A stretch of 64,000 nt of DNA from Bacteroidetes bacterium ADurb.Bin174 (GTDB lineage: Bacteria; Bacteroidota; Bacteroidia; Bacteroidales; Paludibacteraceae): positions 55,570 to 119,569 of the forward strand of contig MWCX01000038.1 of assembly GCA_002070265.1 (NCBI GenBank), written 5' to 3'. Under the pieces are notes generated by a model, which was given only the letters and a program-made list of their open reading frames with translations, was not told where the DNA came from and searched no databases. Both the position numbers and the translations under genes were made by a program. Within the stretch, counting starts at the first letter, position 1. Each line of letters begins with the position of its first letter. This document shows positions 8,939-19,997 of the stretch, piece by piece.

Positions 8939-9916
8939 ATGAAAACAACAATCAATAAAATCCTTGTTTCTATTTTTTTAATATACGGACTCAATGCATC
9001 TGCACAGGATCCGAATCTAAATTTCTTTGACAGCAGCGGTATGATTAATTACTCCGAAATGTTGACCAATGATTTGGGTTATTTGCTCACTCATATGGAC
9101 AACAGGGCTGATGATGTAGTTTGGGCACATATCACCTACAGCATCATCGACATGCGGGATAACATCAATACACAATTGGCGTTTCCGACCGGACAAGATG
9201 CCAATTTTAAAAATCTTTTCAGATTAATTGCTGAGGCCATCGTAGATAAAACACCGGTTTATTACCCCAATGAAGCGGAATTAACACCTGTTTTTGACAC
9301 AGTGAATCTTGTACCCCACAACAAGTTATCTGATGTTTTCTTTATTGAAACATTTGTAGGCGGTGCACAATACATTGACCCGCTTTTTGAGCTTGATTCA
9401 GTAAGCAATACCGTGTCGCTTAACAACCGTATCTATGATCGTTTTTCAAGAGGGGTCACTAAATTTTTAATCCAGCAAGTGTATTACTTCGATACGCATC
9501 TCTCGAGGATGCATAGCAAAATAATCGGCATTGCACCCCTGATGGTTATGGAAGATGTAGTAGCGCCTATTTTCCCATCTTTTGATGATGAAGCAGGTAC
9601 AAATGACGATGCAGCCAACATGCAGCAATTGAAAAATACGCTTCGGGAATCCATCGTTTGTTGGTTGCTTTATGATGATTTGCAAGCTCATTTCTCCAAA
9701 CAACCTGTTTTCCCTGAAAACAACATGGCACAAAGAATCAGCTATCACGAATTCTTTTCTAAGAAAATGTACTCTTCTTATCTAATAGGCGACAACAACC
9801 TTATAAAAAAGCTTTACAGCAACACATCAACATTAAGCAGTGCAGAACTCAGCGCAGAAATCACCAATATCGAACGCAAATTAATTGAGATAGAATCGCA
9901 ACTTTGGGGGAAATAA
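8939..9916 (+). CDS. gldN: T9SS ring protein GldN/PorN
   Basis: A 325-residue periplasmic protein with a signal peptide cleaved near residue 22 (NASAQDP). GldN binds the GldK lipoprotein to form the outer-membrane-associated ring of T9SS. Family features include an N-terminal helix-rich region with [20 protein letters not shown], a central FIETFVG segment, and the [18 protein letters not shown]-like block near the end. It is the last T9SS gene of the cluster; mnmA starts four bases after its stop, which suggests cotranscription. Confidence 0.92.
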   Translation: MKTTINKILVSIFLIYGLNASAQDPNLNFFDSSGMINYSEMLTNDLGYLLTHMDNRADDVVWAHITYSIIDMRDNINTQLAFPTGQDANFKNLFRLIAEAIVDKTPVYYPNEAELTPVFDTVNLVPHNKLSDVFFIETFVGGAQYIDPLFELDSVSNTVSLNNRIYDRFSRGVTKFLIQQVYYFDTHLSRMHSKIIGIAPLMVMEDVVAPIFPSFDDEAGTNDDAANMQQLKNTLRESIVCWLLYDDLQAHFSKQPVFPENNMAQRISYHEFFSKKMYSSYLIGDNNLIKKLYSNTSTLSSAELSAEITNIERKLIEIESQLWGK

Positions 9917-9920
9917 AAAC

Positions 9921-10988
9921 ATGCGCATAGCCGGTTTAATCTCAGGAGGAGTAGATAGTTCAGTGGTCGTTCACCTGCTAAAAGAAGCGGGGTACGACCC
10001 TACCCTATTTTATATCAAAATAGGAATGGATGACGATGATTTATTGCATTGCGATTCGGAGGAAGATATTGAAATGGCTACGCTGGTTGCCCATAAATAC
10101 GGCTGCAAATTAGAGATTATCGACTTGCATCGTGAATATTGGGATACGGTTGTTGCCTATACGATTGATAAGGTCAGAAAGGGTTTTACACCTAATCCAG
10201 ATGTGATGTGCAACAAACTTATCAAGTTCGGTGTATTTGAAGAAAAAGCCGGCCGACAATTTGATAAAACGGCTACTGGTCATTACGCGACCATCATCGA
10301 AAAAGATGGAAAAACCTATCTTGGAACAGCCAAAGACGCCCTAAAAGACCAAACGGACTTCCTGGCACAAATCAATCATTTGCAAGTCTCCAAACTGATG
10401 TTCCCCATTGGCAATCTGATGAAAGAAGAAGTACGCCGAATTGCAACACGAGCCAATTTGCCAAGTGCAAAACGGCATGACAGTCAGGGTATTTGTTTCC
10501 TGGGCAAAGTAAACTACAACGATTTTATCCGCAGGTATTTAGGAGAAAAGAAAGGACCCATAGTAGAATTGGAAACCGGAAAAATTTTAGGATATCACAA
10601 GGGCTATTGGTTTCACACAGTCGGGCAACGTAAAGGATTAGGACTTTCCGGAGGTCCCTGGTTTGTTATTCGGAAGGATGTTGAAGCCAATATTATTTGG
10701 GTCTCCAAGGGCTATGAGGTTGAGGCAGTCTATGGAGACGAATTCACCATGCAGGACTTTCATTTTATCACGGAAAATCCCTGGACAGACCTTTGTTCAG
10801 GAATAGATATCACCTTCAAAATCAGACATACACCCGAATTTACTCCGGGAAAAATCTTTAAAACCGATAGCGGATACCAAGTACTTTCATCTGAAAAAAT
10901 ACACGGCATTGCTCCGGGACAATTTGGAGTTATTTATGATGCTGATAGCAAGATATGCATCGGCAGCGGAGAAATTATTTCTGCCTGA
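9921..10988 (+). CDS. mnmA: tRNA-specific 2-thiouridylase MnmA
   Basis: A 355-residue cytoplasmic enzyme that adds sulfur to uridine 34 of Lys, Glu and Gln tRNAs, using ATP and a persulfide relay. The ATP PP-loop SGGVDSS is at residues 8-14. The two catalytic cysteines are Cys97 ([13 protein letters not shown]) and Cys192 (SQGICFLGK). ATGHYA, TDFLAQ and the [10 protein letters not shown] substrate segment are also present, with the expected C-terminal beta-barrel. Many Bacteroidota carry two mnmA paralogues and this may be one of a pair. Its last 14 bases overlap the convergent der gene. Confidence 0.93.
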   Translation: MRIAGLISGGVDSSVVVHLLKEAGYDPTLFYIKIGMDDDDLLHCDSEEDIEMATLVAHKYGCKLEIIDLHREYWDTVVAYTIDKVRKGFTPNPDVMCNKLIKFGVFEEKAGRQFDKTATGHYATIIEKDGKTYLGTAKDALKDQTDFLAQINHLQVSKLMFPIGNLMKEEVRRIATRANLPSAKRHDSQGICFLGKVNYNDFIRRYLGEKKGPIVELETGKILGYHKGYWFHTVGQRKGLGLSGGPWFVIRKDVEANIIWVSKGYEVEAVYGDEFTMQDFHFITENPWTDLCSGIDITFKIRHTPEFTPGKIFKTDSGYQVLSSEKIHGIAPGQFGVIYDADSKICIGSGEIISA

Positions 10989-12294
10989 AAAATAACTGAA
11001 TGGGTGTTCCCTTAAAATTCCACTTCGACCTGATTTTATTTTCCAAAAACCGTCTGTACGGTTCTTTGATGTATTGAGGTAAATTGGCAAAGAAAATAAA
11101 AGTAGGTATTTGCGTATTGGGCAACTGGGTGACGTATTTAATTTTGATGTATTTCCCTTTCAAAGCCGGAGGCGAATAATTCTGGATCAATGGCAATAAA
11201 AACTCATTCAATTGCGAAGTGGAAATCTTCTTTTGTTTGTTTTTATAAACCTCTACAGCCGATTCAACCACCTTTAAAATGCGTTGTTTGGTAATTGCCG
11301 ATGTAAAAACAATCGGAAAATCAACAAAAGGAGCAAAGCTATCACGTATTGACTTTTCAAGTTCCTTGACATCTTTAGGGTCTTTGTCTGAAATCAAATC
11401 CCATTTATTAACGGCGACTACCAGGCCCTTTTTATTTTTCTGAATCAACGAAAAGATGCTCATATCCTGCCCTTCAAGTCCGCGGGTAGCATCTACCATC
11501 AAAATGCAAACATCGGCATTTTCGATGGCACGAATAGAGCGTACTACAGAATAATACTCCAAATCTTCCTGCACCTTGGCTTTTTTACGTATGCCGGCGG
11601 TATCAATCAAATAAAAATCGTGTCCGAATTTATTAAAGCGGGTGTAAATTGAATCGCGCGTTGTTCCGGGGATATCCGTTACAATGGTTCTTTCTTCATC
11701 GATAAAGGCATTGATAATGGAAGATTTTCCAACATTAGGGCGTCCAACTATTGCAAAACGCGGAAGATCAAGTAGCTCAATCTCCTCCGAAGTTTCTACG
11801 GGACCAAGCAATTCCACCACACGATCCAACAATTCGCCCGTACCCAAACCGTTGATGGCGGAAACAATAAAAGGATCACCCAGTCCCAAAGCATAAAATT
11901 CAGCAGCATTGTACTGCCAGTCGAAAGTATCCGACTTATTGGAAACTACTATAACAGGCTTATCAGCTCTCCTTAAAATAGCAGCAACCTCATTATCCAA
12001 ATCAGTGATGCCGGTTTGGACATCCACAACAAACAGAACCACATCCGATTCTTCTAAAGCCAAGGTCACATGTTTTTTAATCTCTTCTTCAAAAACATCC
12101 TCTGTGTTCACCACCCAACCTCCGGTATCAATCACGGAGAACTCACGTCCTACCCACTCACATTTACCATATTGACGATCACGCGTAGTCCCTGCCTGCT
12201 CATTCACAATGGCACGGCGGCTCTTGGTAAGTCGGTTGAACAAAGTGGATTTACCTACATTTGGACGTCCTACGATAGCGACAATATTTCCCAT
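10975..12294 (-). CDS. der: Ribosome assembly GTPase Der (EngA)
   Basis: A double GTPase needed for 50S subunit maturation. I place the start at the ATG at 12294 ([11 protein letters not shown]), giving 439 residues; an in-frame ATG 12 codons upstream would add a non-conserved leader. Two P-loops are visible, GRPNVGKST near residue 8 and GRPNVGKSS near residue 180, each followed by DTGG or DTAG and a specificity motif (NKSD, NKWD). A KH-like C-terminal domain binds rRNA ([22 protein letters not shown]). A near-perfect promoter lies just upstream. The gene converges with mnmA and overlaps it by 14 bases. Confidence 0.95.
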   Translation of the reverse strand: MGNIVAIVGRPNVGKSTLFNRLTKSRRAIVNEQAGTTRDRQYGKCEWVGREFSVIDTGGWVVNTEDVFEEEIKKHVTLALEESDVVLFVVDVQTGITDLDNEVAAILRRADKPVIVVSNKSDTFDWQYNAAEFYALGLGDPFIVSAINGLGTGELLDRVVELLGPVETSEEIELLDLPRFAIVGRPNVGKSSIINAFIDEERTIVTDIPGTTRDSIYTRFNKFGHDFYLIDTAGIRKKAKVQEDLEYYSVVRSIRAIENADVCILMVDATRGLEGQDMSIFSLIQKNKKGLVVAVNKWDLISDKDPKDVKELEKSIRDSFAPFVDFPIVFTSAITKQRILKVVESAVEVYKNKQKKISTSQLNEFLLPLIQNYSPPALKGKYIKIKYVTQLPNTQIPTFIFFANLPQYIKEPYRRFLENKIRSKWNFKGTPIQLFFRQK

Positions 12295-12327
12295 TTTGGA
12301 TGTATTTAAAGCTGAAAAATTGGTCTG

Positions 12328-12359
12328 CAAAAATACTTAAAAATACACGGATGGACAAA
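12328..12359 (-). promoter_or_regulatory. Promoter of der
   Basis: On the minus strand a TTTG -33 element (12356-12359) is followed after 20 bases by TATTTTTG (12328-12335), an exact match to the Bacteroidota -7 consensus TAnnTTTG. Transcription would begin near 12322, about 28 bases upstream of the der start. Confidence 0.7.
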
Positions 12360-12430
12360 GTTTTTTATTTTAAAGTATTAACGCATTATTCAACCCAAAG
12401 CAAACCAAATTCAAATGGTTTAAACCTAGC

Positions 12431-12470
12431 GGTGTCTCATAAGCGCCCAACTGCTGCGTTACTTTTGACA
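12431..12470 (+). repeat. Left-end fragment of the GGTGTCTCAT element
   Basis: About 40 bases (GGTGTCTCAT, then CAACTGCTGCGTTACTTT) match one end of the full elements at 32832-33020 and, inverted, 25681-25851. No matching right end follows, so this is a truncated copy in the gap between der and the peptidase gene. Confidence 0.6.
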
Positions 12471-12491
12471 TTCAGGCTCAATTTTATATAA

Positions 12492-15400
12492 TTATATTTT
12501 CAGTTTTCCTTTGACGGAAAAACCACCATCTGAATTTATATCTACTTGAAGAATATATACACCCTGGGATAAATATCGGCTTAAATTGTTGATATGAGAC
12601 CGGTCAACATGATACAACTCCAACACTTTCTGTCCGGTCAGCGAATACACAGACATGGTATTTTCAGGATAATCATTAATATTGTTTAATACAGCATGGA
12701 AATCAGCATCAATGGGACGAATTTCATCAATGGCGCTAAATTCGGTATTTACATAAGCTACATCCGAATACACCATATCCTTTTGTTCATTTTTATAGAC
12801 TACTCCAATGCGATAGAAATACTCGCCCACTTCCAAATTATCATCCGTATAGGAGATGTCAAACCTACCGGTTTCTGCAATTTTTTCAAAATGACTGCCA
12901 TCTCTCGAACGTTCCACAACATAATGATCCGCCTCTTCAATTCCACAACTCCAATCCACATAAACAGACGATTCTGAAAGACGCTTAGCCTTTACACCAT
13001 GAGGTGCGGAAGGATGTTGAATCCCCCATAATTCAATCTCTGTAAATTTAATTGAACCCTCAAAAAATTCAAACTCAAACTTATAATACTGGTAAGCAAA
13101 TGCTGATTGTCCCAATGATTTTGTGAAACTATTCGCAGTAAATGAAGGATTGTTCTGCTCGTCCAACAAGGTCCATGTCATATTATCATTAGATGCATAC
13201 AGCCTCCATGATTTCGGGTTGGCGTTATCGCGTGTAGAAAGCACGTATTTGTCCACAGCAGCTAACACTGAGGATTGATAAGTAATGCTTAAAACAGGAA
13301 TTTCTGTATTTTGATTGATTGTAGAGTAAGTGTTTTTATTATTATCAATCAAATTCGTTATACCCCTTAAATTATAATTAGAGCTAATATTGCCTTGATT
13401 CAAACAAATATTCACATAACTATTGTCAATAGGTGCATCCTCATAATTCAAACCGGGATAATCAAGTTTTGCTTGTTGCAGCCAAGTTTCAAACTGATTA
13501 TTCCAGCCAAAAGCATGAACAGCAAAAGGCTTCACATCGACACCACAAGCTGCGCTCCAGAAATGAATCAGTTCACCTAAATTTCCTCGTCCTCCCGGAT
13601 TGGAAGAATTACCTTGAAAACTTCCGTTCTTTTGTCGGTAATGTTGACCCTGCAACTTCCAAAACTTTTTGAGCATTTGAGTTTTGCCATACAGATTATA
13701 GGTAGGATAAAAGAAATCCCGGTACCAGTAAGACACACGGTTTTTGTCCGGATAGTCTGCTCCCCCACTCGGATTGCTACCTTCGGTAAATTCACGATGC
13801 CACGATGTAGCACGCGGTGATTTCAAAGCTGCAAAAGTATCGTACTGTAATATTTCTGCCCATTTACTATCACCCCACACCGGAAAGAACATAGAACCGT
13901 TGTATCCTCCACCTACACCTTCAACAATGTGACAAAGTTCATGAGACATCACATCATAAATATAACCGGATTCACTTCGGCTTTTAAACCAGTTTTTGTT
14001 GGCTTTGATATACACCATATTGCTATAAAAACTATCAGCATTTCTATAATCATAAATTGAAGCCAACCCACCTCCTTCTTCCATCGGAATGAGTAATACA
14101 TGCAACAGAGAATCACTTAATTCTTCACCATAACAATCAAATACATGTTCCCAATTAGCTGCATAAAATTGATAATATAAATCATCAATGTCAGATTTAG
14201 AATAACCTTCTATCACATAGAAGGCTGTATTTCCTATTTCTTCTACCTTATTAAATGTTGCCGGCTCATCTAAAATCCATAATTTATAGTTTTCAAACTT
14301 ATCTCTAAACTCTTTTTTGGCAGTTGTCACACTTACAATTGCAGGTTCAGATTTATTGTCGCCGTTAACCGCATACAACTTAAACACATAATCAGTTTCA
14401 GGCTTCAATGAATAGGGATGAGATTCCGTGTTGTTTGCAGGAATGTCATAAGTATAAGTGAAAGTATTTCCACCATCTTCCGAACGTTCGATACGATAAG
14501 CAGTTTCATTGGCTACATCATTCCATGACAATTTCACATAATGATACGCCCTGTTGTCAACCACAAAATTAGATGGTGTAGCCAAATTGATCACATCATT
14601 TCCTGCCGGTTCATCCCCATAAAGCAACCAATCAGCCAATTGAGTCATACCACTACCATTATTCCCGGTAACGGATAAACGATAATATTGATAAGCAGTG
14701 GCATTTTCAAACTCATAAAATTTCTTTTGAAAACGTTTGTCAAATATCTGATTGGTCCTGGTATCCAACACAGTCCACCTTGTTCCATTCTCTGACCCCT
14801 CTATTCTCCAAGCCTTGGGATCACGATCCGGAGAATCGTTTGCAGAAATAATGCAATACCGATTAGCTACCAAAGCCTCATTAAATGCTATTCGGATCCA
14901 GACTGATGCATTACGGGACAAAAACTTAGTACTTACATCATCATCAAATGCACAAACAACTGTTTCTCCTGCAGGAGAAGTATTGTATTGATCAAGAACC
15001 GCAAAGTTTCTCCCTTGAGTCAGTAAAGTTAATGAAGGAAAGTCAGGAGTTACTACAGGATTTGAAACAGAAAAAATTGACCTGGCACGGTTTAAAATCG
15101 AACAAACCCTGTAGAAATATAAACTTGCTGCACCTACTGTTTCATCTATATAAGAAACTGTGTTGGCAGACAGGTTAGCAAGAGACACATAATCTTCACC
15201 ATTGCTTGAACGCTGAATTTCAAAAGCTTCCTCATTGCCGGACAAATCTCTCCATGAAATTTCAACTTGATTATAATCAATAGCTTTAGCCCTGGCATCA
15301 GAAGGCTGATTTGCCAATAACTTCTCTTCTCCGGTCAGTTTCCATTCACTCAAAGAACAAATTGCACCCTCAGCAAGTGCAACACTTTTGATTGTTAGCC

Positions 15401-15812
15401 GGAAATACTGGTACGGCTGATTGGATGTTACAGAAATGGTTCTGGTTTGATTTCTTTCGGTAAAAGACAGATTTGTTACACGAAGTATGTCCCATTCAAT
15501 ACCATCTAGAGATGCGGCAAGCTCTACATTGCTGGGATCCCTGTCAGATGACTGCGTAGAAGACACAAACGACATCCCCTTAACTACATAGGTTGTATGC
15601 GCTTTAAACACTATTTCGTTGGGTAAACCACTAAAAGTATATTCAGTATCAACCTTGTTGTCTATCAATCTATTCAAAACTGCCGGAGCATATGTTGCTG
15701 AAATCTCTCCATGTTGAAGTGAAAGAATTTCAACTTCCTGAGAAAAAGTAAATTGAAAAGACGAAACAAGCAGAGTCAAAAACAAAAGACTGTAAAATTG
15801 AATAGTTTTCAT
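12492..15812 (-). CDS. T9SS-sorted discoidin/Fn3 protein with HExxH peptidase-like domain
   Basis: A large exported protein, 1106 residues from the ATG at 15812 (MKTIQFYSLLF, a clean signal peptide); the longer reading frame adds 13 unlikely residues. The order appears to be: F5/8 type C-like domain (about 30-160), Fn3 (175-260), second F5/8C-like (270-415), Fn3 (430-515), a basic-secretory-protein-type zinc peptidase domain (520-830) with a SHELCHIVEG HExxH motif, a third F5/8C-like (835-960), Fn3 (965-1045), and a type A T9SS sorting domain (SLTGQKVLEL start, LSQGVYILQV). Repeated discoidin modules usually bind sugars. Next to mannosidases it may attack glycoproteins at the cell surface; that role is inferred. 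Confidence 0.75.
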   Translation of the reverse strand: MKTIQFYSLLFLTLLVSSFQFTFSQEVEILSLQHGEISATYAPAVLNRLIDNKVDTEYTFSGLPNEIVFKAHTTYVVKGMSFVSSTQSSDRDPSNVELAASLDGIEWDILRVTNLSFTERNQTRTISVTSNQPYQYFRLTIKSVALAEGAICSLSEWKLTGEEKLLANQPSDARAKAIDYNQVEISWRDLSGNEEAFEIQRSSNGEDYVSLANLSANTVSYIDETVGAASLYFYRVCSILNRARSIFSVSNPVVTPDFPSLTLLTQGRNFAVLDQYNTSPAGETVVCAFDDDVSTKFLSRNASVWIRIAFNEALVANRYCIISANDSPDRDPKAWRIEGSENGTRWTVLDTRTNQIFDKRFQKKFYEFENATAYQYYRLSVTGNNGSGMTQLADWLLYGDEPAGNDVINLATPSNFVVDNRAYHYVKLSWNDVANETAYRIERSEDGGNTFTYTYDIPANNTESHPYSLKPETDYVFKLYAVNGDNKSEPAIVSVTTAKKEFRDKFENYKLWILDEPATFNKVEEIGNTAFYVIEGYSKSDIDDLYYQFYAANWEHVFDCYGEELSDSLLHVLLIPMEEGGGLASIYDYRNADSFYSNMVYIKANKNWFKSRSESGYIYDVMSHELCHIVEGVGGGYNGSMFFPVWGDSKWAEILQYDTFAALKSPRATSWHREFTEGSNPSGGADYPDKNRVSYWYRDFFYPTYNLYGKTQMLKKFWKLQGQHYRQKNGSFQGNSSNPGGRGNLGELIHFWSAACGVDVKPFAVHAFGWNNQFETWLQQAKLDYPGLNYEDAPIDNSYVNICLNQGNISSNYNLRGITNLIDNNKNTYSTINQNTEIPVLSITYQSSVLAAVDKYVLSTRDNANPKSWRLYASNDNMTWTLLDEQNNPSFTANSFTKSLGQSAFAYQYYKFEFEFFEGSIKFTEIELWGIQHPSAPHGVKAKRLSESSVYVDWSCGIEEADHYVVERSRDGSHFEKIAETGRFDISYTDDNLEVGEYFYRIGVVYKNEQKDMVYSDVAYVNTEFSAIDEIRPIDADFHAVLNNINDYPENTMSVYSLTGQKVLELYHVDRSHINNLSRYLSQGVYILQVDINSDGGFSVKGKLKI

Positions 15813-15978
15813 ATGATATAATTTATTTTTTATCAACATTTCACCTATCATCGTTGTCAGACAATAAACGCATCATCTATATACTCTTTTGTAAACCTCC
15901 GACAGATACAGAATTCTAATATCGGGTAAGATCCTGAGATGTTTGAGACAGCTCCTTTTTACACAAGTAATTTGGATA

Positions 15979-17487
15979 CTAAATGCTATTCAACAGTTCC
16001 AATTTACCCTCATCAATTAATTTAATAATCAACTCGCCAAACAGTGTGTTTTGCCAAGCAAACCAATGTCTGGTAAAATTATTCGGATTATCTTTATGAA
16101 ATGACTCGTGCATAAAACCTGTGCCGGCATCCGTTGCCATTAACAGCTTAATGCAGTATTTTATCTCATCGTCGTTTTGAGAAGTGAAAGCTTTCATCAT
16201 GATGCTCATAGGCCAAACCATATCGTAACCAATGTGTGGACCTCCAATACCTTCTCCGGCAGTTCCCCGGAAGAAATACGGATTATCTTCACTCCACACA
16301 AAATTACGGGTATTCTGATAGATGGGATCGTTCACATCCACATCTCCCAGATAAGCCATCCCTAACAAACTAGGAACGTTGGCATCATCCATCAGCAACT
16401 GGTTTCCAAAACCATCCACTTCATATGCATAAATTTTACCGTACTTAGGATGATTGTGAATGGCATATTTTTGCAAGGCATTTTCTACTTCGTCAGCCAA
16501 CATAATGCACTCCTGAGCTTTATTTGCATCCTTATTCACTGTTTGAAGGATTTCTGCTGCTTTTCTCAAAGAAGATACGGCAAAAAAGTTGGATGGAATT
16601 AAGAACTGAAAAGTAGTTGCATCATCAGACGGACGGAATGCAGATGCAATTAATCCTACAGGTTTTACCGGATTTCCTTTCCCGTTATTAGACATAGTAT
16701 CTAACTGACGTTCGGTTTTACGTTGAAAAACATAAGAGCCATGACCATCTTTCTTTTGTTGTTCTTTGAAGGTCGCTAAAATATTATGCATGGCTTTCAG
16801 CCATTCTTCCTGAAATATACTGGCATCTCCGGTTAATTTCCAGTACTCATAAGCCAAGCGCAAAGGATAGCACAACGAATCTATTTCCCATTTTCTTTCG
16901 TGCAGTTCAAGTTTCATATCCGTTCTGTCATTCATCCACTGATGGTCAGGATTGGGGTCATGCGGATCCAAAAAGGCATTGGCGTAAGGATCGAGAATGA
17001 TACTCCTGAACTGACGCAAAATCGTTCCTCGCAACATTTTTCTCAAAGCTTCATCCTCGTTGGCAAGTTGCACATAAGGCCATACTTGTGCACCGGAATC
17101 CCGCAACCACATGGCATGAATATCACCGGTGTATACCAAAGTATCATCATCCCCGTCTTCTAAGGTATAATAACGTACCGTAGTGTCAATGGTATTGGGA
17201 AAACAATTCTCAAACATCCAACGGAGACGGGCATTGGTGAGTTGTTTAGTTACTTCAACTATTTTACGCTCAACAGCCTGTGAAATAAACAGACGATCAG
17301 CAACTGCCGGACGTTTGGACACATACACTTTTGCATTGTCACTTTCCAGCACTATTGCATTGGCTTTTTGCGCATAATCAGTTTGATTTTTGAATCTTTT
17401 AGTGCTGGCACTGCAAAAAGTCAACAGCATGACAGACAATGCCAATGAAGTAAAAATAAAGATCTTCTTTAAAAAATTACAATTCAT
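15979..17487 (-). CDS. GH125 exo-alpha-1,6-mannosidase
   Basis: A 502-residue glycoside hydrolase family 125 (former DUF1237) enzyme, which removes terminal alpha-1,6-linked mannose with inversion. The N-terminus is a signal peptide, probably lipid-attached at Cys25 (LLTFCSAS). Family marks: WMFENCFPNTIDTTV, then GDIHAMWLRDSGAQVWPY around Asp130, RTDMKLELHERKWEIDSLCY, PSDDATTFQFLIPSN, and a C-terminal FTRHWFAWQNTLFGELI. The length is normal. It lies 85 bases downstream of the GH92 gene on the same strand; the pair would attack mannan branches and backbone together. Confidence 0.92.
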   Translation of the reverse strand: MNCNFLKKIFIFTSLALSVMLLTFCSASTKRFKNQTDYAQKANAIVLESDNAKVYVSKRPAVADRLFISQAVERKIVEVTKQLTNARLRWMFENCFPNTIDTTVRYYTLEDGDDDTLVYTGDIHAMWLRDSGAQVWPYVQLANEDEALRKMLRGTILRQFRSIILDPYANAFLDPHDPNPDHQWMNDRTDMKLELHERKWEIDSLCYPLRLAYEYWKLTGDASIFQEEWLKAMHNILATFKEQQKKDGHGSYVFQRKTERQLDTMSNNGKGNPVKPVGLIASAFRPSDDATTFQFLIPSNFFAVSSLRKAAEILQTVNKDANKAQECIMLADEVENALQKYAIHNHPKYGKIYAYEVDGFGNQLLMDDANVPSLLGMAYLGDVDVNDPIYQNTRNFVWSEDNPYFFRGTAGEGIGGPHIGYDMVWPMSIMMKAFTSQNDDEIKYCIKLLMATDAGTGFMHESFHKDNPNNFTRHWFAWQNTLFGELIIKLIDEGKLELLNSI

Positions 17488-17572
17488 AATTAATTAATTT
17501 TAAGTGGGTTTAATGAGTGAGTATTTTATACATTTAATTAAATTTCACACAACTTGTTTATCTGCTATCACT

Positions 17573-19846
17573 TTATTCTTGTGTGGAAAACGAATACGGT
17601 AAATCTGCCTGGGCTGTACCACGCACTTTATTAGGCTTATCACTCATAGTGAAATCCAGTTTCATGCCTTTTTTAAGTGCATCTATTTCCAAATAGTTAG
17701 GTGTATATTTTTTTCCGTTCACTTTAAGTTGATCAACATAAACATTTTCTTTGCTATTATTTTTTGTCTTGATGATTACCTTTTTGCCATTATCTAAGTG
17801 TAAAGTAGCTTTTGGGAAAATGGGTGAACCCAATATGTACTGACCGCTACCCGGGCATACCGGATAGAAGCCTAAGGCAGAAAATACATACCAGGCAGAA
17901 GTTTGTCCATTATCTTCATCTCCGCAATAACCGTCAGGATTTGGAGTATATAATTTTTCCATGACTTTACGCAAATGATATTGCGCTTTCCAGGGAGCAC
18001 CGGAATAATTATACAGATAAATCATATGTTGAATAGGTTGATTACCATGAGCATAATTACCCATATTCATAATTTGCATTTCACGAATTTCATGAATGGT
18101 AAAGCCATAATAACTGTCATCGAATATCGGAGGAAGTTTAAAGACCGTGTCCATCATTTGATTAAAGGTTTCTTTTCCTCCCATCAAATCAATCAATCCC
18201 TGTGGGTCATGAAACACAGACCAGGTATAATGCAAGGCATTCCCTTCCGTAAAATCACCTCCCCATTTGAAAGGACTGAAAGGTTCACTGAACTCACCAT
18301 TCTCTTTCTTTCCTGCCATCAGGTTGTATTTAGGATTAAAAAGATTACGGTAATTACGGCTGCGTTGTGCATAAACTTCAATTTCATCTGCAGGCTTTCC
18401 TAATTTTTTTCCAAGCTGATAAATACACCAGTCATTATAAGCGTATTCCAAAGTACGAGCAGCACTTTCATTAATATTTACATCGCAGGGGACATAACCC
18501 AAACGATTGTAATAATCATAACCCCACCTACCGGTTGAAGAAACTCTCGGATGCACACTATTGGCTGTTTTCACAATACCTTCCCACAACACATCCGGCT
18601 CAGCAACAGTGATTCCTTGTAAATATGCATCGGCAAGCACAGAAGCAGAATTGTTACCAATCATACAGGGGCGATGACCCGGACTAGCCCATTCGGGGAA
18701 AAATCCGCTTTCTTTATACGTATTGATCAAACCTTCCTGCATCCGGCGGTTCATTTCAGGATACATCAAATTCAGCAAAGGAAATAAGCTGCGGAAAGTA
18801 TCCCAAAAACCGGTATCCGTAAACATATATCCCGGAAGAACTTTACCATTATACGGACTGTAATGTACAATCTGACCATCTTTGTCGTACTCAAAAAAAC
18901 TTCTTGGGAAAAGAACGGAACGATAAAGTGTAGAATAAAAAATTCTCAAATGATCAATATTATCCGTTTCAACTTCAATTTTACCCAACACTTCATTCCA
19001 GCGCTTCTCACCGGATAATTTTATTTGGTCAAAACTCTGATCGCCAAGCTCCTTTAAATTTAATTCAGCTTGCTCGTAACTGATAAAAGAAGATGCAACA
19101 CGTGCATGGATTATCTCTCCCCTCCGGGTCGAAAAACCTACAACTGCTCCGGCATGATTAGCTTGAACTTCATTAACACGTTCATTCAACACCCCATCTA
19201 ATACACCTGCATTGAAAGCAAATGACTTGTCAAAAACCACCACAAAGTAATTTTTAAAGTTTCTCGGTACGCCTCCTGTATTCTTGGTTGTGTAACCGAT
19301 AACTTTATTTTCCTCTGGAATAATTTTTATATATGAACCTTTATCAAAAGCATCAATAACAACAAATGAATGTTCACTTTCCGGGAAAGTAAACCTAAAG
19401 ATTGCAGCTCGCTCTGTTGGAGAGATTTCAGTTACCACATCATGGTCTGCCAAATAAACACTATAATAATGTGGTTTAGCAGTCTCTGCTTTATGTGAGA
19501 ACCAACTGGCACGCTTGTCTTCATTAAAAACCGGATCTCCAACAACGGGCATTATTGAAAACTGACCATAGTCATTAATCCATGGACTGGGTTGATGTGT
19601 TTGTTTAAAACCACGGATCTTATCGGCATCATAGGTATATATCCACCCATCTCCCATTTTTCCGGTCTGAGGTGTCCAAAAGTTCATGCCCCACGGCAAT
19701 GCTATGGCCGGATATGTATTACCGGTAGATAAGGAATGTTTCGACTGCGTTCCAACTAAAGTACTGACATAATCAAGCGGTTGTGCCGCTTTCACAACAA
19801 ACATAAACAAGCAGAGCAAGAACAATAAATTAATTTTTAATTTCAT
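17573..19846 (-). CDS. GH92 exo-alpha-mannosidase
   Basis: A 757-residue secreted alpha-mannosidase of family GH92, calcium-dependent inverting enzymes that trim alpha-1,2/1,3/1,4-linked mannose from N-glycans and fungal mannan. Signal peptide residues 1-20 (VVKAAQP). The family opening VGTQSKHSLSTGNTYPAIA, the GFKQTHQPSPWINDYGQFSI block, the FTDTGFWDTFRSLFPLL helix and GYCGDEDNGQTSAWYVFSAL (about residue 640, containing the catalytic acidic cluster) are all intact. No T9SS sorting domain or lipobox is seen, so it is probably periplasmic. Its leader has a candidate promoter and a 78-bp hairpin element shared with the gene at 29126-30481. Confidence 0.94.
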   Translation of the reverse strand: MKLKINLLFLLCLFMFVVKAAQPLDYVSTLVGTQSKHSLSTGNTYPAIALPWGMNFWTPQTGKMGDGWIYTYDADKIRGFKQTHQPSPWINDYGQFSIMPVVGDPVFNEDKRASWFSHKAETAKPHYYSVYLADHDVVTEISPTERAAIFRFTFPESEHSFVVIDAFDKGSYIKIIPEENKVIGYTTKNTGGVPRNFKNYFVVVFDKSFAFNAGVLDGVLNERVNEVQANHAGAVVGFSTRRGEIIHARVASSFISYEQAELNLKELGDQSFDQIKLSGEKRWNEVLGKIEVETDNIDHLRIFYSTLYRSVLFPRSFFEYDKDGQIVHYSPYNGKVLPGYMFTDTGFWDTFRSLFPLLNLMYPEMNRRMQEGLINTYKESGFFPEWASPGHRPCMIGNNSASVLADAYLQGITVAEPDVLWEGIVKTANSVHPRVSSTGRWGYDYYNRLGYVPCDVNINESAARTLEYAYNDWCIYQLGKKLGKPADEIEVYAQRSRNYRNLFNPKYNLMAGKKENGEFSEPFSPFKWGGDFTEGNALHYTWSVFHDPQGLIDLMGGKETFNQMMDTVFKLPPIFDDSYYGFTIHEIREMQIMNMGNYAHGNQPIQHMIYLYNYSGAPWKAQYHLRKVMEKLYTPNPDGYCGDEDNGQTSAWYVFSALGFYPVCPGSGQYILGSPIFPKATLHLDNGKKVIIKTKNNSKENVYVDQLKVNGKKYTPNYLEIDALKKGMKLDFTMSDKPNKVRGTAQADLPYSFSTQE

Positions 19847-19874
19847 ACGTTTAAATATTATTTTTTAGTTATCG

Positions 19875-19952
19875 TATGGAACTCTCGATGAACTAATTTA
19901 ATCATTCGCATAGGCGAAATAATTGATTAAATTAGTTCATGTTCGTTTCATA
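19875..19952 (-). promoter_or_regulatory. Leader hairpin element, copy 1 (GH92 leader)
   Basis: A 78-bp nested inverted repeat starting 29 bases above the GH92 start codon. Outer arms TATGGAAC/GTTTCATA (one mismatch), then perfect 17-base arms ATGAACTAATTTAATCA (19888-19904 and inverted 19924-19940), and in the 19-base loop a small stem TTCGC-atag-GCGAA. An element of equal length, identical 17-base arms and nearly identical flanks sits at 30510-30587 at the same distance from another start codon. It lies downstream of the candidate promoter and so would be transcribed. Confidence 0.75.
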
Positions 19953-19997
19953 AGTGATGATTGTTTTTTAATGGTCGCATGAAACTTACATTTTTTA

